In this document: piece after piece, positions 59,636 to 64,000 of the stretch
Position numbering within the stretch: the stretch's first letter is position 1
Layout: every line of letters starts with the position of its first letter
DNA from: Catenibacterium mitsuoka_A
GTDB lineage: Bacteria > Bacillota_I > Bacilli_A > Erysipelotrichales > Coprobacillaceae
Assembly (NCBI RefSeq): GCF_964259225.1
Contig: NZ_CAXVKN010000001.1
Direction: 5' to 3' (one strand)
Length of the DNA stretch: 64,000 nt
Notes under the pieces: model-generated
What the model was told of the DNA's origin: nothing
The model's input: only the letters and a program-made list of their open reading frames with translations
Database searches by the model: none
Position numbers and translations under genes: made by a program

Positions 59636-59995
59636 ATGGAACATCAAGTTCATGTAGGTGACATTGTTGATGTGACCATTACTGGTATTCAACCATATGG
59701 TGCATTTGCTTTATTGCCTGATGGAAGCAGCGGATTAATCCATATATCAGAAATATCTGATGGATTTGTTCGTGACGTAAATCAATTTGTCTTTTATGGA
59801 GAACAGGTTAAGGTAAAAGTCATTGATATAGATAACGTCCATCATCAGGCAAGGCTTTCTTTAAAAGCAGTCGCGAAAAAGAGACATTTTCGCAAAAGAA
59901 AGTCAATCGTGGAGACACCTAAGGGTTTTAATCCACTAAGAGAAATGATGCCTCGATGGATCAGTCGAGGAATCGCAAAGGAGGAAGATGTATGA
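59636..59995 (+). CDS. S1-domain RNA-binding protein (YugI/CvfD-like)
   Basis: 119 residues. One S1 domain fills residues 5-75: VGDIVDVTITGIQPYGAFAL, GSSGLIHISEISDGFV, and EQVKVKVIDIDN. A basic tail follows (KKRHFRKRKS). Proteins of this type bind ribosomes or mRNA and act as general stress or translation factors (B. subtilis YugI, also called GSP13). TTGGAGG precedes the start. It overlaps pgi by 4 bases; the pairing of this S1 gene with pgi is common in Firmicutes. Confidence 0.9.
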   Translation: MEHQVHVGDIVDVTITGIQPYGAFALLPDGSSGLIHISEISDGFVRDVNQFVFYGEQVKVKVIDIDNVHHQARLSLKAVAKKRHFRKRKSIVETPKGFNPLREMMPRWISRGIAKEEDV

Positions 59996-61272
59996 TCAAC
60001 GTTGATTTAAGTAAAGCTAAATTAACAGAAAGCATGGAATCATATAAGGACAGAGTCGCAGAAGTTCATGATATGATCCACAACAAAACAGGAGCAGGTA
60101 ACGACTTTTTAGGATGGGTTGACTTACCTACTAACTACAACAAGACTGAAGTAGAAAACATTAAGAAAAAAGCTGCAGAATTATCTGAAGAAATTGATGT
60201 TTTATTAGTTTGTGGTATCGGTGGTTCTTACTTAGGTGCAAGAGCTGCTATTGAAGCAATCAATGGTCTTTACCCAACAAACAAGGTTCAGATCATCTAT
60301 ATTGGTAATACATTCTCTGCTACTTATTTAGCACAGGTTAAGAACTATGTAAAAGATAAAGAATTCGGTATTAATGTAATTTCTAAGTCTGGTACAACTA
60401 CTGAAACTTCAGTTGCTTTCAGAATCTTCAAAGAATTACTTGAAGAAACTAAGGGTAAAGAAGTAGCTCAGAGAAGAATTGTTGCTACTACAGATGCTCA
60501 TAAGGGTGCATTAAAGACTTTATCTGACCAGGAAGGTTATACAGAATTCGTAGTTCCTGATGATATCGGTGGACGTTATTCTGTATTAACTGCAGTAGGT
60601 TTATTCCCTATCGCAATGGCTGGTATCGATGTTGATGCAATGTTAAAGGGTGCTAAAGATGCCCAGGATAAATATAACAATCCAGATCTTCTTACAAACG
60701 ATGCTTATCAGTATGGTGTTGCAAGACAGATGTTATTAAAGGCTGGTTACCCAGCTGAAATGTTTGTAACTTATAACTTACAGTTACAGCAGACTGCTGA
60801 ATGGTGGAAACAGCTATTTGGTGAATCTGAAGGTAAAGAAGGAAAAGGTATCTTACCTACAAGTGGTACTTTCTCAACTGACCTTCATTCATTAGGACAG
60901 TTCATCCAGGAAGGTTCTAAGGTTTTATTCGAAACTGTATTAAAGATCAAAGAACCTCAGATGAACTTAGAAATTCCTAGTGATGCAGATAACTTAGATG
61001 GTTTAAACTACTTAGCTGGTAAGACAGTTGATTATGTTAACCAGAAAGCATGTGAAGGTACTATTGATGCCCATGTAAATGTTGGTAACGTACCTAACAT
61101 CCAGATCACTCTTGATCATGTTGATGCATGTAGCTTCGGTTATATGGTATACTTCTTCGAAAAGGCTTGTGCAATGAGCGTTTACCTATTAGGTGTTAAC
61201 CCATTCAACCAGCCAGGTGTTGAAGTTTATAAAAAGAATATGTTCAAGCTTTTAGGTAAGCCTGGATATTAA
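59992..61272 (+). CDS. pgi: glucose-6-phosphate isomerase
   Basis: 426 residues from ATG 59992, overlapping the S1 gene stop (ATGA); the frame extends upstream to 59956 inside that gene. SIS fold: VCGIGGSYLGARAAIEAING near 69, ISKSGTTTETSVAFRIFKEL near 130, DDIGGRYSVLTAVGLFPIAM near 188, and Glu in the GILPTSGTFSTDLHSLGQF region near 284-302, with the C-terminal Lys near NPFNQPGVEVYKKN. The short 430-450 residue form is typical of Firmicutes. Confidence 0.98.
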   Translation: MINVDLSKAKLTESMESYKDRVAEVHDMIHNKTGAGNDFLGWVDLPTNYNKTEVENIKKKAAELSEEIDVLLVCGIGGSYLGARAAIEAINGLYPTNKVQIIYIGNTFSATYLAQVKNYVKDKEFGINVISKSGTTTETSVAFRIFKELLEETKGKEVAQRRIVATTDAHKGALKTLSDQEGYTEFVVPDDIGGRYSVLTAVGLFPIAMAGIDVDAMLKGAKDAQDKYNNPDLLTNDAYQYGVARQMLLKAGYPAEMFVTYNLQLQQTAEWWKQLFGESEGKEGKGILPTSGTFSTDLHSLGQFIQEGSKVLFETVLKIKEPQMNLEIPSDADNLDGLNYLAGKTVDYVNQKACEGTIDAHVNVGNVPNIQITLDHVDACSFGYMVYFFEKACAMSVYLLGVNPFNQPGVEVYKKNMFKLLGKPGY

Positions 61273-61276
61273 TAAG

Positions 61277-61302
61277 AAATCCCGCAATCGCGGGATTTTT
61301 TT
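61277..61302 (+). terminator. terminator of pgi
   Basis: Stem AATCCCGC/GCGGGATT is followed by T6. Confidence 0.92.
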
Positions 61303-61465
61303 GTACAATGTGATGAGTTTGTAAGAAATTGTGATGTTTTTCACAAAGTGCAGTGGATAATCTCTTTTTAATCAGTATAATGAAAGTTAGATGATGTTTA
61401 AGAAGATAGTAGTGAAGCAGAAGAAATTGTTCTTCTGTTTTCATTTTACTAGAGAGGAGACAAAC

Positions 61466-62404
61466 ATGAAGAACATTACTATTATGGGTGGCGGCGTTCT
61501 GGGATCACAGATTGCATTCCAGGCAGCATATTGTGGTTTTGATGTAACAATCTGGTTAAGAAGTGAAGGCAGTATAGGGCGTACACAACCTAAGCTTGAT
61601 TCTATCAAGCAGTCTTATATTGATGCAACCAATCTCATGGATATTGATAAATCTATCAATACATGGTGTATGGGTATTGCAGGCTATGATGATTTTGATA
61701 AAGAGAACTGCCTAGAGAAGGTAGAACGTGCTTATTCTACAATCAAGCTAGAACTTGATATGAAAACAGCAGTCAAAGATGCTGATTTAGTCATTGAATC
61801 TATGACAGAAAATATGGAAGCTAAGAAGGATGTCTATACAAAGATGGCTCCCCTACTTCCTGATAAGACAATTCTAGTGACTAATTCTTCTACTATGCTT
61901 CCTAGCAAATTAGCTAAGTTTACTGGTAGACCTGATAAGTTCCTTGCCTTACACTTTGCAAATACGATCTGGAAGAATAATATGACAGAAGTTATGATGC
62001 AGGATAAAACAAATAAAGCATATTTTGATGAAATCATGAAGTTTGCGAAAGAGATTAGAATGATTCCATTACCTGTCAATAAAGAAAAGTCTGGTTACCT
62101 ACTCAATTCTATGTTAATTCCATTATTATTTTCAGGTATGGATTTAATGGTCAATGGTATCTCTGATCCTGAAAGTATCGATAAAGCATGGACTTTAGGT
62201 ACTGGTGCACCTAAAGGACCGTTCCAGATTCTTGATACAGTAGGATTAAAGACTGCCTATGAGATTGTAGGTATGTATGTAAAGATTCCTGGTTTCTTAG
62301 CACCTTATAATTTTAAAGGTATGCATAAGATGTTGAAATCTTATATTGATCAAGGAAAACTAGGATATAGTACTGGTGAAGGATTCTATAGGTACAAAAA
62401 ATAA
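61466..62404 (+). CDS. 3-hydroxyacyl-CoA dehydrogenase family protein
   Basis: 312 residues from ATG 61466 (AGAGAGGAG upstream); the 25-codon extension to 61391 has no site. The Rossmann start NITIMGGGVLGSQIAFQAAY gives the G-x-G-x-x-G NAD motif. ADLVIESMTENMEAKKDVYT near 108, NSSTMLPSKLAKFTGRPDKF near 141 and the FANTIWKNNMTEV segment near 165 replace the usual H-F-x-N-P motif with HFANTIW. The C-terminal domain (MLIPLLFSGMDLMVNG; DKAWTLGTGAPKGPF) fits. Likely NAD-linked oxidation of a hydroxyacyl substrate; no CoA-pathway genes are adjacent, so the substrate is open. Confidence 0.85.
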   Translation: MKNITIMGGGVLGSQIAFQAAYCGFDVTIWLRSEGSIGRTQPKLDSIKQSYIDATNLMDIDKSINTWCMGIAGYDDFDKENCLEKVERAYSTIKLELDMKTAVKDADLVIESMTENMEAKKDVYTKMAPLLPDKTILVTNSSTMLPSKLAKFTGRPDKFLALHFANTIWKNNMTEVMMQDKTNKAYFDEIMKFAKEIRMIPLPVNKEKSGYLLNSMLIPLLFSGMDLMVNGISDPESIDKAWTLGTGAPKGPFQILDTVGLKTAYEIVGMYVKIPGFLAPYNFKGMHKMLKSYIDQGKLGYSTGEGFYRYKK

Positions 62405-62421
62405 ATTACTAAGCAATAATA

Positions 62422-62457
62422 AATGCCAGGAGTGTAAACTCCTGGCATTACTTTTGG
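62422..62457 (+). terminator. terminator of the hydroxyacyl-CoA dehydrogenase gene
   Basis: Perfect 11-bp stem AATGCCAGGAG/CTCCTGGCATT is followed by a T-rich stretch. Confidence 0.85.
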
Positions 62458-62459
62458 GT

Positions 62460-62585
62460 AATTTTTTCGAAATCAGCAAATATTTTTTTGCATCAATTGC
62501 TACTGCATCCTCAGAGATTTCCTGTTCCTATTCAAAGATTACTTTGTCATTGCGATTTGATATTGCCAATTCAGCGTTCCTATTA
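62460..62585 (-). pseudogene. possible protein fragment with an in-frame stop
   Basis: Minus strand frame: NAELAISNRNDKVIFE, TAG, EQEISEDAVAIDAKKYLLIS, without start codon or end. The stretch looks coding-like and could be a relic of a small antitoxin-like gene, but no family is assigned. Confidence 0.25.
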
Positions 62586-62642
62586 AAAAAATAGTTTACA
62601 GGCACAAAAAAAGTCAATCCGAAGATTGACTTGTTCATAAGT

Positions 62643-62716
62643 TGGAGCGGGTGATGGGAATCGAACCCACGTAGTCAGCTTGGAAGGCTGAAGTTCTACC
62701 ATTGAACTACACCCGC
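62643..62716 (-). tRNA. tRNA-Gly (TCC)
   Basis: 74 bases, CCA encoded. Acceptor GCGGGTG/CACCCGC, anticodon loop CTTCCAA, T arm GTGGGTTCGATTCCCAT. Confidence 0.96.
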
Positions 62717-62722
62717 ATAGGA

Positions 62723-62798
62723 TGGTGACTCGCAGGGGATTTGAACCCCTGACCCTCTGATTAAAAGTCAGATGCTCTGCCATCTGAGCTAGCGAGTC
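62723..62798 (-). tRNA. tRNA-Lys (TTT)
   Basis: 76 bases, CCA encoded. Acceptor GACTCGC/GCGAGTC, anticodon loop CTTTTAA. Confidence 0.96.
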
Positions 62799-62807
62799 AA
62801 AAAAAGA

Positions 62808-62883
62808 TGGCTGGGATAACTGGATTCGAACCAGTGAAATGACAGAGTCAAAGTCTGTTGCCTTACCCCTTGGCTATATCCCA
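62808..62883 (-). tRNA. tRNA-Gln (TTG)
   Basis: 76 bases, CCA encoded. Acceptor TGGGATA/TATCCCA, anticodon loop CTTTGAC. Confidence 0.95.
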
Positions 62884-62890
62884 ATAAAGA

Positions 62891-62975
62891 TGGTGGGGAG
62901 AGACGGATTCGAACCATCGAACTCGTAGAGAACTGAGTTACAGTCAGCCGCGTTTAGCCACTTCGCTACCTCCCC
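62891..62975 (-). tRNA. tRNA-Tyr (GTA)
   Basis: 85 bases, class II with long variable arm, CCA encoded. Acceptor GGGGAGG/TCTCCCC, anticodon GTA in CTGTAAC. Confidence 0.95.
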
Positions 62976-62977
62976 AC

Positions 62978-63053
<76 letters not shown>

Positions 63054-63076
63054 AAATATTGAGCTATAAAATAAAA

Positions 63077-63152
63077 TGGTGGAGGTTAACGGGCTCGAAC
63101 CGCTGACCCTCTGCTTGTAAGGCAGATGCTCTCCCAACTGAGCTAAACCTCC
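63077..63152 (-). tRNA. tRNA-Val (TAC)
   Basis: 76 bases, CCA encoded. Acceptor GGAGGTT/AACCTCC, anticodon loop CTTACAA. First gene of the six-gene tRNA operon. Confidence 0.96.
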
Positions 63153-63164
63153 GCTGCGGGTACT

Positions 63165-63193
63165 ATATTATCATCATATTTACTCTAAGTCAA
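63165..63193 (-). promoter_or_regulatory. promoter of the six-gene tRNA operon
   Basis: Minus strand -35 TTGACT (63193-63188), 17-base spacer, -10 TAATAT (63170-63165), with a GC-rich start region CCCGC. Confidence 0.88.
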
Positions 63194-63295
63194 CAGAAAA
63201 CAGAAACTTTTTTACAGTTTTATATATGTGTATATTAGATTTAATGACGCTTTTTTTAATTTTTATTGATTTCTTCAAGTTTTTTTGTATTTTAT

Positions 63296-63324
63296 TTGCT
63301 TTTTGTTATAAGAACGATTACAAT
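63296..63324 (+). promoter_or_regulatory. promoter of the structured RNA
   Basis: -35 TTGCTT (63296-63301), 17-base spacer, -10 TACAAT (63319-63324); transcription would start near 63331. Confidence 0.65.
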
Positions 63325-63330
63325 TTAACT

Positions 63331-63441
63331 GTACCTAGTAATAGGTATATTTTAAAGGCTCTTGTTTAAGGCCGCTCTCAATGACACATACATTTGCTTT
63401 CCTTATTCAAGAGCTTTTATTGTGTCATGAGAGCATTTTTT
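63331..63441 (+). ncRNA. candidate structured small RNA, about 110 nt, identity unknown
   Basis: After a small hairpin TACCTA/TAGGTA (63332-63347), two long stems interleave. A: 63354-63371 with 63401-63418 (about 16 of 18 pairs, including GGCTCTTG/CAAGAGC). B: 63374-63388 with 63421-63434 (14 pairs, one bulged A, GCTCTCA/TGAGAGC and TGACACA/TGTGTCA). Their order is A5-B5-A3-B3, a pseudoknot or switch. B is followed by ATTTTTT, a terminator. It has its own promoter, and the next gene has another. No ORF of note lies inside. It is not like 4.5S, RNase P or tmRNA, and is too short for 6S. Confidence 0.65.
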
Positions 63442-63444
63442 AAT

Positions 63445-63473
63445 TTGACAAATACTCTAATAGAGACTATATT
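63445..63473 (+). promoter_or_regulatory. promoter of the small single-TM protein gene
   Basis: -35 TTGACA (63445-63450), 17-base spacer, -10 TATATT (63468-63473). Confidence 0.85.
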
Positions 63474-63496
63474 CATTAAAGCAGAGAGGTGATAGT

Positions 63497-63832
63497 ATGC
63501 AAAGATTCACATTTGATGATGAAGATGACTCTATTAAAGACACTAAGAGAGAGAATTCTATTCAACAGGAAGAAAAAGAACCTGAAGTTAAAAAAGTTGT
63601 TAAGACTAAAGTGAAACATAAGAGATCACATTCTTTACCTAAACGTACTAAAACTAAGGTAAAGTATAAAGAGAAATCACATCCTGTGATGACTTTTATT
63701 AAGACTTTTGTGTTATTAGTATTACTTGTGATTATATTAGTAGCACTTGCATTTGGTGTACGTTTTTATTTAGATAATCCAGAAACTGTAAAACAGTGGT
63801 TCTGGCAAGGTTATCGTTATTTATTTAGATAG
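63497..63832 (+). CDS. small highly charged single-pass membrane protein
   Basis: 111 residues. Residues 1-30 are acidic (TFDDEDDSIKD...), 30-62 very basic (KKVVKTKVKHKRSHSLPKR, with KTKVK repeated), then one helix (about 66-90) and a short outer tail with aromatic residues (VKQWFWQGYRYLF). This charge layout predicts N-in, C-out. It recalls small DNA- or ribosome-contacting membrane proteins, but no family is recognised. GAGAGGTG precedes the start, with a strong promoter and a following hairpin. Confidence 0.7.
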   Translation: MQRFTFDDEDDSIKDTKRENSIQQEEKEPEVKKVVKTKVKHKRSHSLPKRTKTKVKYKEKSHPVMTFIKTFVLLVLLVIILVALAFGVRFYLDNPETVKQWFWQGYRYLFR

Positions 63833-63836
63833 TAAA

Positions 63837-63856
63837 AGAGGTCCTATTGGACCTCT
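63837..63856 (+). terminator. hairpin after the single-TM protein gene
   Basis: Stem AGAGGTCC/GGACCTCT with TATT loop. No T run follows, so termination strength is uncertain. Confidence 0.5.
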
Positions 63857-63877
63857 CAGATTGTTGACAAATTAGAT

Positions 63878-63925
63878 GAAAATATCAATTGGGCTATCCC
63901 AAATTGGTATTTTCATTTTTTGTTT
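63878..63925 (+). terminator. long hairpin with T tract near the right edge
   Basis: GAAAATATCAATTGGG (63878-63893) pairs nearly fully with CCCAAATTGGTATTTTC (63898-63914, one bulged A) and is followed by ATTTTTTGTTT. It could end transcription from the left or belong to a mobile-element end starting here; the next 75 bases hold only a GGGG...CCCC hairpin. Confidence 0.5.
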
Positions 63926-64000
63926 GCTTGAAATATTCATATATCACTCTAAATATAAAAAAAGGCAAGCATATTGGGGTTATATTAGCCCCATTCTTCG

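Noticed and set aside
63331..63441. 6S RNA or 4.5S RNA
   Set aside because: It is too short and lacks the long single stem with central bubble of 6S RNA; the conserved SRP GGAAGGAAGC-type tip is absent.

Overview
The window is chromosomal DNA of a low-GC Firmicute (Bacillota). Evidence: AT-rich sequence with strong AGGAGG-type ribosome binding sites, three T-box leaders, a glmS ribozyme, TPP and SAM riboswitches, EzrA, IreB, and the order mnmA-recD2-alaS-ireB-ruvX-yrzB-mltG-trmR-trhP1-trhP2-udk-greA, which is close to that of Bacillus subtilis. Frequent CAG for Gln despite low GC and the gene mix suggest an Erysipelotrichia-type gut bacterium (for example the Catenibacterium group); the genus is a guess. 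One 99-base run of N (30804-30902) marks an assembly gap inside a tRNA-Lys array.

1-1.6 kb: an IS200/IS605-family element (ribbon-helix-helix gene, tnpA, tnpB, all on the minus strand) has cut off a TPP-riboswitch-controlled thiT gene. 1.6-5 kb: ackA, a small P-loop kinase-like gene, azlCD, and a PemK/MazF-like gene. 5-8.5 kb: glmS with its ribozyme, and a TPR-like protein ending in a cold-shock-like domain. 8.5-11.5 kb: a T-box-controlled three-gene ABC importer of the TrpXYZ type. 11.6-26.4 kb (minus): the conserved greA...mnmA block for tRNA modification (udk, TrhP1/2, TrmR, MnmA), cell-wall termination (MltG), RuvX, AlaS and RecD2, interrupted by a 300-bp IS605-type MITE, a lactonase-like gene and a Na/Pi transporter. 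26.5-30.5 kb: ROK glucokinase, RluA-type synthase, Nudix hydrolase, membrane-anchored HAD-like protein. 30.6-38.2 kb: tRNA-Lys array, thiI-iscS-ezrA, a MATE pump, a macrodomain protein and rpsD with its leader.

38.2-49.6 kb is more accessory: a LytTR regulator, small DUF genes, gene relics, an ABC-F antibiotic-resistance-type gene behind a leader-peptide attenuator, an alpha/beta hydrolase, a C39-like protease, a VanRS-like two-component system, a second MATE pump, and two RelE/ParE toxin-antitoxin loci (one toxin frameshifted). 49.6-62.4 kb returns to housekeeping: leuS with T-box, two tandem ABC-FtsX fusion genes, radical SAM, hpf, metK with SAM riboswitch, a NifU-like scaffold, an S1 protein, pgi and a hydroxyacyl-CoA dehydrogenase. 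62.6-63.2 kb is a six-gene tRNA operon. It is followed by a free-standing ~110-nt structured RNA of unknown identity and a small single-TM protein.

The best candidates for undescribed biology are the RNA at 63331-63441, with two long interleaved stems, a promoter and a terminator; the two-leader-ORF attenuator of the ABC-F gene; the importer T-box, whose specifier reads better as Phe than Trp; and the IS605 insertion, which may have put tnpB downstream of a TPP riboswitch.
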